Shown: piece by piece, positions 23,639 through 32,524 of the stretch | Layout of the letters: the number at the start of each line of letters is the position of its first letter | How positions within the stretch are numbered: the first letter of the stretch is position 1 | Assembly: GCF_004010155.1 (NCBI RefSeq) | Contig: NZ_RRYH01000021.1 | Span: 62,001-126,000, forward strand | From: Solirhodobacter olei | GTDB lineage: Bacteria; Pseudomonadota; Alphaproteobacteria; Rhodobacterales; Rhodobacteraceae | DNA length: 64,000 bases | Direction of reading: 5' to 3' | Program-made: the position numbers and the translations under genes | The notes under the pieces: model-generated | Database searches by the model: none | The model's input: the letters and a program-made list of their open reading frames with translations, nothing else | Told to the model about the DNA's origin: nothing

Positions 23639-26569
23639 TCAGCCCAGGGCCTCGTTGCAGCGGGCGCAGGTCCCGGGATGCGCGTGGGAGCCTGCATCGG
23701 GCAGGATCTTCCAGCAGCGCTGGCACTTCTCGCCCTCTGCCGCCTCGAAGACCACGCCGACCCCGTCAATCTCCGGCAGGCGGAACGCCTCCTGCGGCAT
23801 CGGATCGGTCGACACCTGGATACCGGACGTGATGCAGAGATCGGCAAACTCCATGCCGCGCAGCAGCTTTGCCGTCTCGGCGTCGACATGGACCACGGGG
23901 GCCGCCTCGAGGCTCGCCCCGATCACCTTCGCCGTCCGCTGCACTTCCAGCGCGGCGGTGACGACGCGGCGCACCTGGCGCACCTTCTCCCATTTCGCCG
24001 CGAGCGCGGCATCGCGCCATTCGGCAGGTGTCGCCGGCATGTCGCACAGGTGGACCGAGGACTCCTCGCCCGGGAAGCGCGACAGCCACACGTCCTCCAT
24101 CGTGAAGACGAGGATCGGCGCCAGCCAGGTCACCAGCCGGTGGAAGATCAGGTCCAGCACGGTCCGCGCCGCGCGCCGCCGCAGGCTGCCCGGCGCGTCG
24201 CAGTAGAGCGCATCCTTCCGGACGTCGAAATAGAGCGTAGAGAGGTCGATGGTGCAGAACTGGAAGAGCTTCTGGAACACGCCCTGGAAGTCATAGGCGG
24301 CATAGCCCGCCCGCACCTCGGCATCGAGCTCGGCGAGCCGATGCAGCACCCAGCGCTCCAGCTCCGGCATCTGCGCCGGGGCGACGCGCTCGGCCTCTTC
24401 GAAGCCCTTCAGGTTGCCCAGCGTGAAGCGCAGCGTGTTGCGCAGCCGGCGATAGCTGTCGGCCGTGCCCTTCAGGATCTCCTTCCCGATCCGCTGGTCC
24501 ACCGTGTAGTCGGACTGCGCCACCCAAAGCCGCAGGATATCGGCGCCGTACTGGTCGATCACCTCCTGCGGAACCACCGTGTTGCCCAGCGACTTGGACA
24601 TCTTCATGCCCTTCTCGTCGAGCGTGAACCCATGGGTGACGACGCCTCGGTAAGGCGCGCGGCCGATCGTGCCGCAGGCCTGCAGCATCGAGGAATGGAA
24701 CCAGCCGCGGTGCTGGTCCGTCCCTTCGAGGTAGAGATCGGCGATTCCGTCCGCCGTCCCGTCCGGCCGGTCGCGCAGCACGAAGGCATGGGTGGAGCCC
24801 GAGTCGAACCAGACGTCGAGGATATCGAACACCTGCTCGTAGGCGGCCGGATCGTGCAGCCCGTCGAGCATCTTCTCCTTGAAGCCCGGCAGGTACCAGG
24901 CGTCGGCCCCGCCCTCCTCGAACGCCGCGACGACGCGGGCGTTGACCTTGGCGTCGCGCAGCAGGAAATCCTCGTCCGTCGGTTTGGCGCCGATGCGGAC
25001 GAAGCAGGTCAGCGGCACGCCCCAGGCCCGCTGGCGCGACAGCACCCAATCCGGGCGCGCGGCGATCATGGAATGCAGGCGGTTGCGACCGGAGACCGGG
25101 TGGAACTTCACCAGCGCCTCGATCGAGTTGAGCGCGCGGGTGCGGATCGTGTCCTGCCCGGTCGGCCCGTTCAGCCCGTCGTCGAGCGGATGATCGATCG
25201 CCACGAACCACTGCTGGGTATTGCGGAAGATCAGCGGCGCCTTGGAGCGCCAGCTGTGCGGGTAGGAATGCTTGATCTTGCCCTTGGCGAACAGCTTGCC
25301 GGCCCAGGCGAGCTGCTTGATGACGGCAACATTGGCGCCGCCCTCCTTGCCGTCGGGCGTGATGATGACCTCGCCCCCGAAAAGCGGCAGATCCTTGCGG
25401 TAGGAGCCGTCGGGCTCGACGTTGTAGGTCATCTGCAGCCCCGGGAAGGTGTCCCGGAACGCGAGGTAGACCTGGTAGTCGTCATCGCCGTGGCTGGGCG
25501 CGGTATGAACGAACCCGGTGCCCGCGTCGTCGGTCACATGCTGACCGGGCAGCAGCGGCACGTCGAACTCCCACTCGCCCTCGGCCCCTTCGACGCCACG
25601 GAAGGGATGGGCGAGGGTCAGCGCCGAAAGCTCCTCGGCCGTCACGTCGGCCATGCGCCGATACATCGTGTCGTCGAGCTTGGCCGCCGCGAAGACCTGC
25701 TCGGCCAGGTTGTCGGCGAGAAGCAGGTATTCTCCGATCGTCGCCTGGCTCTGCTCGGGCCGGCCGGTGACCTCGTACATGCCGTAGGAGATCTCGGGAT
25801 TGAAGCAGACGGCCCGGTTCTGCGGGATGGTCCAGGGCGTTGTGGTCCAGATCAGCACCTTGGCGGCGGAGAGCCGGCCCGTGGCGCCCGCGACCACCGG
25901 GAAGCGCACCCAGATCGTGTGGCTGGTGTGGTCGTGATACTCGACCTCGGCCTCGGCCAGCGCGGTCTTCTCGACCGGCGACCACATCACCGGCTTCGAG
26001 CCCTGGTAGAGCGAGCCGTTCATCAGGAACTTCATGAATTCCTCGGCGATCACCGCCTCGGCGTGGAATTTCATGGTCAGGTAGGGGTCGTCCCAGTTGC
26101 CGGTCACGCCGAGCCGCTTGAACTCCTCGCGCTGGATGTCGATCCAGCCCTCGGCGAACTTGCGGCACTCCTGCCGGAAGGCCACGATGTCGACCTTGTC
26201 CTTGTCCAGCCCCTTGGCGCGGTACTGCTCCTCGATCTTCCACTCGATCGGCAGGCCGTGGCAGTCCCAGCCCGGCACGTAGCGCGCATCGCGGCCCATC
26301 ATCTGCTGCGAGCGGACGATCATGTCCTTGATGGTCTTGTTCAGCGCGTGGCCGATATGCAGGTGGCCGTTCGCGTAGGGCGGGCCGTCATGCAGGATGA
26401 AAGGCTTGCGGGTACCGTCGGCGGCCTGCTCGCGCAGCCGGTCGTAGATCCTCAGCCGCTCCCACCGGGCGAGCCATTCCGGCTCGCGCTGGGGCAGGCC
26501 GGCACGCATTGGAAAGTCGGTTTCGGGCAGGAAGACGGTATTGCGATAGTCGGGCAGGTCGGCGCACAT
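23639..26569 (-). CDS. ileS: Isoleucyl-tRNA synthetase
   Basis: A 976-residue class I aminoacyl-tRNA synthetase. HIGH is at residues 71-74 (GHLHIGHALN) and KMSKS near residue 655 (GMKMSKSLGN). The editing CP1 domain lies between them (TTTPWTIPQNRAV). The C-terminal zinc finger keeps four cysteines (KCQRCW and TCARCN). The chosen ATG starts MCADLPDYRNTVFLP, the normal alphaproteobacterial N terminus. It is divergent from the truncated haemoglobin gene. A very long open frame on the opposite strand here is a GC artefact. Confidence 0.98.
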   Translation of the reverse strand: MCADLPDYRNTVFLPETDFPMRAGLPQREPEWLARWERLRIYDRLREQAADGTRKPFILHDGPPYANGHLHIGHALNKTIKDMIVRSQQMMGRDARYVPGWDCHGLPIEWKIEEQYRAKGLDKDKVDIVAFRQECRKFAEGWIDIQREEFKRLGVTGNWDDPYLTMKFHAEAVIAEEFMKFLMNGSLYQGSKPVMWSPVEKTALAEAEVEYHDHTSHTIWVRFPVVAGATGRLSAAKVLIWTTTPWTIPQNRAVCFNPEISYGMYEVTGRPEQSQATIGEYLLLADNLAEQVFAAAKLDDTMYRRMADVTAEELSALTLAHPFRGVEGAEGEWEFDVPLLPGQHVTDDAGTGFVHTAPSHGDDDYQVYLAFRDTFPGLQMTYNVEPDGSYRKDLPLFGGEVIITPDGKEGGANVAVIKQLAWAGKLFAKGKIKHSYPHSWRSKAPLIFRNTQQWFVAIDHPLDDGLNGPTGQDTIRTRALNSIEALVKFHPVSGRNRLHSMIAARPDWVLSRQRAWGVPLTCFVRIGAKPTDEDFLLRDAKVNARVVAAFEEGGADAWYLPGFKEKMLDGLHDPAAYEQVFDILDVWFDSGSTHAFVLRDRPDGTADGIADLYLEGTDQHRGWFHSSMLQACGTIGRAPYRGVVTHGFTLDEKGMKMSKSLGNTVVPQEVIDQYGADILRLWVAQSDYTVDQRIGKEILKGTADSYRRLRNTLRFTLGNLKGFEEAERVAPAQMPELERWVLHRLAELDAEVRAGYAAYDFQGVFQKLFQFCTIDLSTLYFDVRKDALYCDAPGSLRRRAARTVLDLIFHRLVTWLAPILVFTMEDVWLSRFPGEESSVHLCDMPATPAEWRDAALAAKWEKVRQVRRVVTAALEVQRTAKVIGASLEAAPVVHVDAETAKLLRGMEFADLCITSGIQVSTDPMPQEAFRLPEIDGVGVVFEAAEGEKCQRCWKILPDAGSHAHPGTCARCNEALG

Positions 26570-26812
26570 GTCGGCGGTCCTTGAAATCAGGCGGGAGGGG
26601 GGCGGCAGGCCGCGGCTTGGGATCCCGGCGGCTGAAATTCAGCCAGCCGGGCCAATAATTCGACGCCCGCGGGGGCCTTGTGCGAATTCCCGGTCCATGC
26701 GGCGGCTTATACGCAAGGGGGCGGGCGTGGTCCAGAGCCTGCGACGGCACGCCCGCTTGCCGATTTCGCCGCACTGCGGCAGGGTCGCCGCACTGCCAGA
26801 CGGAGCCCGAAG

Positions 26813-27232
26813 ATGACCGCCCTGCCCCCGCGTTTCCCCCTCACCCCGGATCAGATCGACCGGGTGGTCGCGGCTTTCTACGCCCGAGTCCGCCGCGACC
26901 CCGCGCTCGGCCCCGTCTTCCGCGCCCATGTCGGTGAAAGCGACGCCGCCTGGGCCGCGCATGAGGACAAGATCGCCCGCTTCTGGAAGAACGCGATCCT
27001 GCACGAGGGCGGCTACGACGGCCGCCCGATGGCCGTGCACCGCGCCGCCGGGGACGTGGCGCCGGAGCATTTCCCGGTCTGGCTCGGCCTTTTCGACGAG
27101 ATCTTGGCCCAGAACCTCCCGCCGCAGAGCGCGCTGGCCTGGTCCGCCCTCGCCCATCGCATCGGCGGCAGCTTCCGCATGGGCGTCGAGGATGCCCGCC
27201 GCCCGGCCGATGCGGTGCCGCGGCTCGGCTGA
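26813..27232 (+). CDS. Group III truncated haemoglobin
   Basis: A 139-residue small haem protein of the trHb3 class, which binds O2 or NO and is often linked to microaerobic life. The proximal histidine is His86 in EHFPVWLGLF, the conserved helix-F pattern, and FWKNAILHEGGYDGRPM is the usual E-helix/loop region of the class. The start has ACGGAG upstream; the longer frame is not conserved. Monocistronic between divergent ileS and convergent ftsY. Confidence 0.88.
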   Translation: MTALPPRFPLTPDQIDRVVAAFYARVRRDPALGPVFRAHVGESDAAWAAHEDKIARFWKNAILHEGGYDGRPMAVHRAAGDVAPEHFPVWLGLFDEILAQNLPPQSALAWSALAHRIGGSFRMGVEDARRPADAVPRLG

Positions 27233-27304
27233 TCGGCAGCGTCTTCTGTCATTGAATATTCCTGCCGGAGGCCGGGGGCGTCCCGGGCCGGACCTGGCCG
27301 ACCC

Positions 27305-28432
27305 TCAGGCGTCGAGCCCCACCAGCGCGCGGGCGAAATCCTCCGGGTCGAAGGGCGCGAGGTCGTCGATCTGCTCACCCACCCCGATCGCGTGGATCGG
27401 CAGGCCGAAGCGGTCGGCCAGTGCCACCAGCACGCCGCCCTTCGCGGTGCCGTCGAGCTTGGTCATGATCAGGCCCGAGACATCGGCGAGCTTGCGGAAG
27501 GTCTCGACCTGGCTCAGCGCGTTCTGGCCGGTGGTGGCGTCGAGCACCAGCAGCGTGTTGTGCGGCGCGTCGGGATCCTTCTTGCGGATCACGCGGACGA
27601 TCTTCGCCAGTTCCTCCATCAGGTCGGCGCGGTTCTGCAGCCGCCCGGCGGTATCGATCATCAGAAGGTCCGCCCCCTCCGCCTGTGCCTTGGTCATCGC
27701 GTCGAAGGCGAGGCTTGCGGGGTCAGAGCCTTCGGGCGCGGTCAGCACCGGCACCCCGGCCCGTTGGCCCCAGACCTGCAGCTGCTCCACCGCCGCCGCG
27801 CGGAAGGTGTCGCCCGCGGCGATCACAACCGACTTGCCGGCGGCGCGGAACTGGCTGGCGAGCTTGCCGATCGTCGTCGTCTTGCCGGAGCCGTTGACGC
27901 CCACGACCAGCACCACCTGCGGCTTCGTCGGGTAAAGCGGCAGCGGCCGGGCGACAGGGGCGAGAATGCGGGCGACCTCGCTCGCAAGCTGGCGCTTCAG
28001 CTCTTCGGCCGTGATCCGGCGGCCCATCCGCCCCTCGGCGATATTGGCGGCGACGGAAAGCGAGGTCTCCACCCCCATGTCGGACTGGATCAGCAGCTCT
28101 TCGAGGCTTTCGAGCATCGCGTCGTCGAAGATCCGCCCGCCGGCGACGGCCCCGGTGAGGCGGGAGATCAGGCCCGGCGCCTTCGGCGCGGCAGCGGGCG
28201 GCGCGATGGGTGCAGGGGACAGGGACGCAGGCTGCGGGCTGGGCGGCGCCGGCGGAGCGGGCCGGTCGGCCCCGGGCGGAGGCGTCACATCCCGCGCGGG
28301 CTCCGGCGCTGGGGGCGTGGGCGGCGCCTGCGGCGCGGCCTCCGCCTCGCCGCTGACGAGGTCCTCCAGCCCCGCGTCGATCCGCGAGGAGGATTTCGTC
28401 AGCCGGTCCCGGAGTTTGGTGAAGAACGACAT
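27305..28432 (-). CDS. ftsY: Signal recognition particle receptor FtsY
   Basis: A 375-residue SRP-type GTPase that docks ribosome-SRP complexes at the membrane. The N-terminal A region is short and Pro/Ala-rich (residues 30-80). The N domain follows, and the G domain has GVNGSGKTTT (G1), DTAGRLQNR (G3), TKLDGTAKGG (G4) and a C-terminal amphipathic end. The start MSFFTKLRDRLTKSS is the usual alphaproteobacterial one. It stands alone, convergent with the haemoglobin gene. Confidence 0.97.
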   Translation of the reverse strand: MSFFTKLRDRLTKSSSRIDAGLEDLVSGEAEAAPQAPPTPPAPEPARDVTPPPGADRPAPPAPPSPQPASLSPAPIAPPAAAPKAPGLISRLTGAVAGGRIFDDAMLESLEELLIQSDMGVETSLSVAANIAEGRMGRRITAEELKRQLASEVARILAPVARPLPLYPTKPQVVLVVGVNGSGKTTTIGKLASQFRAAGKSVVIAAGDTFRAAAVEQLQVWGQRAGVPVLTAPEGSDPASLAFDAMTKAQAEGADLLMIDTAGRLQNRADLMEELAKIVRVIRKKDPDAPHNTLLVLDATTGQNALSQVETFRKLADVSGLIMTKLDGTAKGGVLVALADRFGLPIHAIGVGEQIDDLAPFDPEDFARALVGLDA

Positions 28433-28584
28433 GCGGAGCGCCCCTTTTCTGGCCCTCCCTGTCCCTAAACCGAAGGGCCCGCAGAGGGAAGACCGCGGCA
28501 GGCCGAGAGATGCGATCCCGGCCTTGGAAACGCTCCATTCCGCGGCGATACTGCCGCCCGGACCCGCCCGTTTCAGGAGACGCC

Positions 28585-29625
28585 ATGCCGCGCCAGATCC
28601 TCGTCTTCGCCATCGCCACGGTCACCCCGGTCCTGCTGCTGATGATCGCCGCGGGCTTTGGCGGCCTCTGGGCCTGGCTCGCGCTCGGCTACATGACCGT
28701 CTTCGTCTTCGCGATGGACGAGCTGATCTCCTACGTCGCGCCGGCGGTGGAGCCCGAGACGGAGTTCCCGGCGGCCGACGAGCTCTCCATTACGCTCGGC
28801 GCCTCGCATTTCATCCTGCTTCTGGTCGCGGTCTACGCCATCGCCGGGCACACCGACCTCGGCTGGCTGCCGCGCGTGGTGCTGTTCTTCGCCTTCGGCC
28901 TCTTCTTCGGACAGGTCAGCAATTCCAACGCGCACGAGCTGATCCACCGCTCCGAAAAGGGGCTGTTCAGCCTCGGCATGTGGATCTTCATCAGCCTGCT
29001 CTTTGGCCAGCACACCTCGGCGCACCGGCTGGTCCATCATCGTCACGTGGCCACGCTGGAGGATCCGAACTCCGCCCCGGCGGGGGAGAGCTTCTGGCAG
29101 TTCCTGCCGCGCGCCTGGGGCGGGGCCTTCGTCGCGGGCTACCAGGCGGAGCGGGAGCTGCGGGCACGGGCTGCGTCGGAAGGGGTGAACCCCTATGCGA
29201 TCTACATCCTCGGCGCGCTCGGCTTTCTGCTGCTCTTCTACCTTCTGATGGGCTGGGGCGGGCTGGCGGTCTACCTGCTTCTGGCGGGCTATGCACAGCT
29301 GCAGCTGATGCTCTCGGACTACGTCCAGCATTACGGGCTGGAGCGTCAGATTGGCCCGGACGGCAGGCCCGAGCCGTTCGGCGACGGACATTCCTGGAAC
29401 TCCGGGCGCTGGTATTCGTCGGCGCTGATGCTGAACGCGCCGCGCCATTCGGCGCATCACGCCCACCCCGCTTGGCATTATCCGGAACTGACGCTGCCGC
29501 AGCCGACGGAAGCCCCGCGCCTGCCCTTCAGCCTGCCGGTGATGGCGACCCTTGCGCTGATCCCGCCGCTCTGGTTCCGCGTCATCACGCCGCGGCTGGG
29601 GCGCTGGCTGGAAGCTGCGGGCTGA
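28585..29625 (+). CDS. alkB: Alkane 1-monooxygenase AlkB
   Basis: A 346-residue membrane di-iron hydroxylase for medium-chain alkanes. It has several membrane segments and the three histidine boxes: H117-x3-H121 (NAHELIHR), H147-x3-H151-H152 (HRLVHHRH) and HSAHHAHP near the end, plus DYVQHYGLER. The start MPRQILVFAIATV follows CAGGAGA. No rubredoxin gene or alcohol dehydrogenase is adjacent, so its electron donor must be encoded elsewhere. The substrate range is not visible from the sequence. Confidence 0.92.
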   Translation: MPRQILVFAIATVTPVLLLMIAAGFGGLWAWLALGYMTVFVFAMDELISYVAPAVEPETEFPAADELSITLGASHFILLLVAVYAIAGHTDLGWLPRVVLFFAFGLFFGQVSNSNAHELIHRSEKGLFSLGMWIFISLLFGQHTSAHRLVHHRHVATLEDPNSAPAGESFWQFLPRAWGGAFVAGYQAERELRARAASEGVNPYAIYILGALGFLLLFYLLMGWGGLAVYLLLAGYAQLQLMLSDYVQHYGLERQIGPDGRPEPFGDGHSWNSGRWYSSALMLNAPRHSAHHAHPAWHYPELTLPQPTEAPRLPFSLPVMATLALIPPLWFRVITPRLGRWLEAAG

Positions 29626-29725
29626 GGCCGCCGCCCATCCCGTCCGCGCCGCCCTTCCCCGCAGGCTGGCCGCGCGAGCGGTTCCGTGGCAGGATGGGCC
29701 ATCGCGCCTGCCTCCGAGGTTTCCG

Positions 29726-30139
29726 ATGCCGCGCCTCCTGCACCTGCTGACGCTGCTGGCCCTGACGCTTCCCGCCCTGCCGGCCCCTGCCGCGGACAAG
29801 CCGATGTCCGCCGCGGAATTCGACAGCTATTCGTTAGGAAAAACTCTCTACTATGCCATCGGCGGCAAGCCCTACGGGGCAGAGACCTACCTGCCGGACC
29901 ACAAGGTGGTCTGGGCCTTCCTCGGCCAGCCCTGCAAGCGGGGCAGCTGGTACGAGGCCGGCGGGCTTCTCTGCTTCGTCTATCCCGGCGACGACCGCGG
30001 GCCGCAATGCTGGAGCTTCTTCCGTGCCGGCGCCGGGTTGAAGGCACATTTCGCAGGCGATCCCGACGGGACCGACCTGATCGAGGTGCGCCAGAGCGAC
30101 AAGCCGCTGATCTGCCCCGGCCCCAAGGCCGGGGTCTGA
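29726..30139 (+). CDS. Secreted small protein, DUF995-like
   Basis: A 137-residue protein with a Sec signal peptide (LLHLLTLLALTLPALPAPAA, cut near AADKP). The mature part has four cysteines in the order GQPCKRGSW, GLLCFVY, PQCWSFF and PLICPG, which suggests two disulfide bonds. The pattern of G-x-T-L-Y-Y, a Trp, then C-x3-W-Y and C-F-x-Y resembles DUF995, but I am not certain. It lies 100 bases after alkB and 79 before waaA on the same strand. Confidence 0.72.
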   Translation: MPRLLHLLTLLALTLPALPAPAADKPMSAAEFDSYSLGKTLYYAIGGKPYGAETYLPDHKVVWAFLGQPCKRGSWYEAGGLLCFVYPGDDRGPQCWSFFRAGAGLKAHFAGDPDGTDLIEVRQSDKPLICPGPKAGV

Positions 30140-30218
30140 GGTCCAACGCCGGGTCAGCCGCCTTGCCAGCCGGGGCGGGCCTGCCTAAAGCTCGGGCCAT
30201 GGCAGGAGGCGGGCGGCA

Positions 30219-31496
30219 ATGCGGATCTACCGGGGCATTCTGAGGCTGGCGGCCCCCCTTGTGCTGCTCTGGCTGCTCTGGCGTTGGCTGCGGGGCCGGG
30301 ACGGCGCCGGCGCGCTGGCCCAAAGGCTCGGCCGCGGCCCAGCGGAGCCGGAGGCGGTGCGGCTCTGGCTCCACGGCGCCTCGAATGGCGAGCTCGCCTC
30401 CGCCCGCTGGCTGGTCGCCGGACTGGTGGCCCGCAGCGACGAGATCGCCGTCGTCGTCACCACCAATACCGAGACCGGGCGCGACATGGTGCTGGGCTGG
30501 GGCCTGCCGCGGGTCGACGCGGTGCTGGCGCCGCTCGACACCGCCGGCCCCTTGCGCCGTTTCCTCAACCGCTGGCACCCGCGCGCACTGGTGATGCTGG
30601 AAAACGAGCTTTGGCCCAACCGCATCGCCACTGCGCATGAACACGGGGTGACGGTGCTTCTTTTCGGCGCGCGGATGTCGGAGAAAAGCGCCGCCGTCTG
30701 GCACCGCCTGCCGGGCCTCGCGGCCGATGTCATGGGCCGGATCGACTGGATCTCGGCCCAGGACCCGGCATCGGAGGCGCGATTCCGCGCGCTTGGCGTG
30801 CCGGCGGAGCGGATCGGCCCGGTGGTGAACCTCAAGGCCCGCCCCGCCCCGGCCCACGCCACCCCCGAGACGCTGCTCGAGGACGGGCTGCGCATGGCGT
30901 TCCACCCGACGGTGACGCTGCTGGCCGCCTCAACCCATTCCGGCGAGGACGAGGTTCTGCTCGACGCCTTCGCCCAGGCCCGCGAGGCCGGCGATGTCGA
31001 GCGGCTGATCCTGGCGCCGCGCCACCCCCGCCGGGCGCCCGAGATCGCCGAAGCGATCCGCGCCGCGGGCCTCGATTTCGCGACCCGCTCGGCTGGGGAG
31101 CCGCCGGGCCAGGCGCCCGTCTACCTTGCCGACACGATGGGCGAGATGGACCTCTGGTACCGGCTGGCCGGGATCACTTTCGTCGGCGGCTCGCTGGTGC
31201 CAGCGGGCGGGCATACCCCGTTCGAGCCGGAACGCTACGGCTCGGCCATCCTGCACGGGCCGGAAGTGGCGAATTTCGCCGAACCCTACGGCGCGCTCGA
31301 CCGCGCCGGCGGGGCGATGGAAGTGCAGGACGCGCTGAGCCTCGCCCGCGCGCTGGGTGAACTCGCCGACCCGGTCCGCCGCGCCCGGATGGCGGCGATC
31401 GCCCGCGAAGTGCTGGAGGCCGCGCATGACGGCGGCGAGGCTGCGCTCTACGCCGCTCTCGCCAAGGCGCTGCACCTGCCCGAGCTTCACGCTTGA
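30219..31496 (+). CDS. waaA: 3-deoxy-D-manno-octulosonic acid transferase (GT30)
   Basis: A 425-residue glycosyltransferase that adds KDO to lipid A precursors at the inner membrane. It has an N-terminal membrane anchor (RLAAPLVLLWLLWRWL), then the acceptor-domain pattern LWLHGASNGELASA with the conserved Glu, and TTNTETGRDMV. The C-terminal donor-binding domain has FVGGSLVPAGGHTPFEP and ILHGPEVANFAEPY. The start follows GGAGGCGGGCGGC. The N-terminal motif is slightly divergent (HGASNGE against the usual HAVSVGE), so it could be a variant KDO-type transferase. Confidence 0.88.
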   Translation: MRIYRGILRLAAPLVLLWLLWRWLRGRDGAGALAQRLGRGPAEPEAVRLWLHGASNGELASARWLVAGLVARSDEIAVVVTTNTETGRDMVLGWGLPRVDAVLAPLDTAGPLRRFLNRWHPRALVMLENELWPNRIATAHEHGVTVLLFGARMSEKSAAVWHRLPGLAADVMGRIDWISAQDPASEARFRALGVPAERIGPVVNLKARPAPAHATPETLLEDGLRMAFHPTVTLLAASTHSGEDEVLLDAFAQAREAGDVERLILAPRHPRRAPEIAEAIRAAGLDFATRSAGEPPGQAPVYLADTMGEMDLWYRLAGITFVGGSLVPAGGHTPFEPERYGSAILHGPEVANFAEPYGALDRAGGAMEVQDALSLARALGELADPVRRARMAAIAREVLEAAHDGGEAALYAALAKALHLPELHA

Positions 31497-31539
31497 CCCG
31501 GGCGCCCCCGCGGGCGAGGACGGGGCGAAGGAGCATCGC

Positions 31540-32517
31540 ATGACCCCCTATTTCACCCGCGAGGAGCTGGCCGAGGCCGCCACGCTCGTCCACCGCCAGA
31601 TGGCGCCGACCCCGCAATACGCCTGGCCCCTGCTCTCGCGGGAGACCGGCTGCAGCACCTGGGTGAAACACGAGAACCACGGCCCCACCGGCGCCTTCAA
31701 GGTGCGCGGCGGGATCACCTTCATCGACTGGCTGAAGCGCACCCGGCCGGACTGCCCGGGCGTCATCACCGCGACCCGCGGCAACCACGGCCAGAGCCAG
31801 GCCCGCGCCGCCCGCGCTGCGGGCCTGCGCGCGGTCATCTATGTCCCCAGGGGCAACTCGGCCGAGAAGAACGAGGCGATGCGCGCCTTCGGCGCTGAGC
31901 TGGTCGAATTCGGCGAGGATTTCGACACCGCCCGGGAAGAGGCGATGCGCGTCGCCGCGCAGGAGGGGCTTCAGCCCGTGCCCCCCTTCCACCGCGAACT
32001 GGTGCGCGGCGTCGCCACCTACGCCTTCGAGCTTTTCACGGCCAAGCCGGACCTCGACACCGTCTATGTCCCGATCGGCTGCGGCTCGGGCATCTGCGGC
32101 GTGATCGCCGCGCGCGACGCGCTGGGGTTGAAGACCCGGGTGGTGGGCGTCGTCTCCACCGAGGCGCTGACGGCCAAGCTCTCTGCCGAGGCCGGCCGCC
32201 CGATCGAGACCCCGAGCGCACGCACCTTCGCCGATGGCGTGGCCGTGCGCGTCCCGGTGCCGGAGGCGCTGGAGATTTACGGCAAGGGCGCCGACCGCAT
32301 CCTCGCCGTGAGCGAGGACGAGATCGCCGAGGCGATCCGGCTTTATTTCCGCACCACCCATAACGCGGCCGAGGGCGCCGGCGCCGCGGCGCTGGCCGCG
32401 CTGTGCCAGGAGCGGGCGGCGATGCAGGGCCGCGAGGTGGGCGTGATCCTTTCCGGCGGCAATATCGACACCGACTGGATGGCAGGCATCCTGGCCGGCC
32501 AGACCCCACGGCTCTGA
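31540..32517 (+). CDS. Threonine/serine dehydratase-like PLP enzyme
   Basis: A 325-residue fold-type II PLP enzyme. The cofactor lysine is Lys54 in NHGPTGAFKVRGG, the phosphate loop is seen at PIGCGSGICGVIAA and the C-terminal serine/glycine loop is SGGNIDTDW. There is no C-terminal ACT regulatory domain, so it is a catabolic or side-chain-specific dehydratase, not biosynthetic IlvA. EutB-type hydroxyectoine dehydratases look similar, but no ectoine genes are near. AAGGAG precedes the ATG. It follows waaA after 43 bases. Confidence 0.85.
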   Translation: MTPYFTREELAEAATLVHRQMAPTPQYAWPLLSRETGCSTWVKHENHGPTGAFKVRGGITFIDWLKRTRPDCPGVITATRGNHGQSQARAARAAGLRAVIYVPRGNSAEKNEAMRAFGAELVEFGEDFDTAREEAMRVAAQEGLQPVPPFHRELVRGVATYAFELFTAKPDLDTVYVPIGCGSGICGVIAARDALGLKTRVVGVVSTEALTAKLSAEAGRPIETPSARTFADGVAVRVPVPEALEIYGKGADRILAVSEDEIAEAIRLYFRTTHNAAEGAGAAALAALCQERAAMQGREVGVILSGGNIDTDWMAGILAGQTPRL

Positions 32518-32524
32518 GGGCGTG

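Noticed and set aside
23240-26584. A 1114-codon open frame on the plus strand
   Set aside because: It lies opposite ileS and reads as Arg/His/Gly-rich low-complexity protein; it is a high-GC shadow of the real gene.
31540-32517. Hydroxyectoine dehydratase EutB
   Set aside because: The PLP enzyme resembles it, but no ectoine genes are adjacent, so only the general dehydratase family is claimed.
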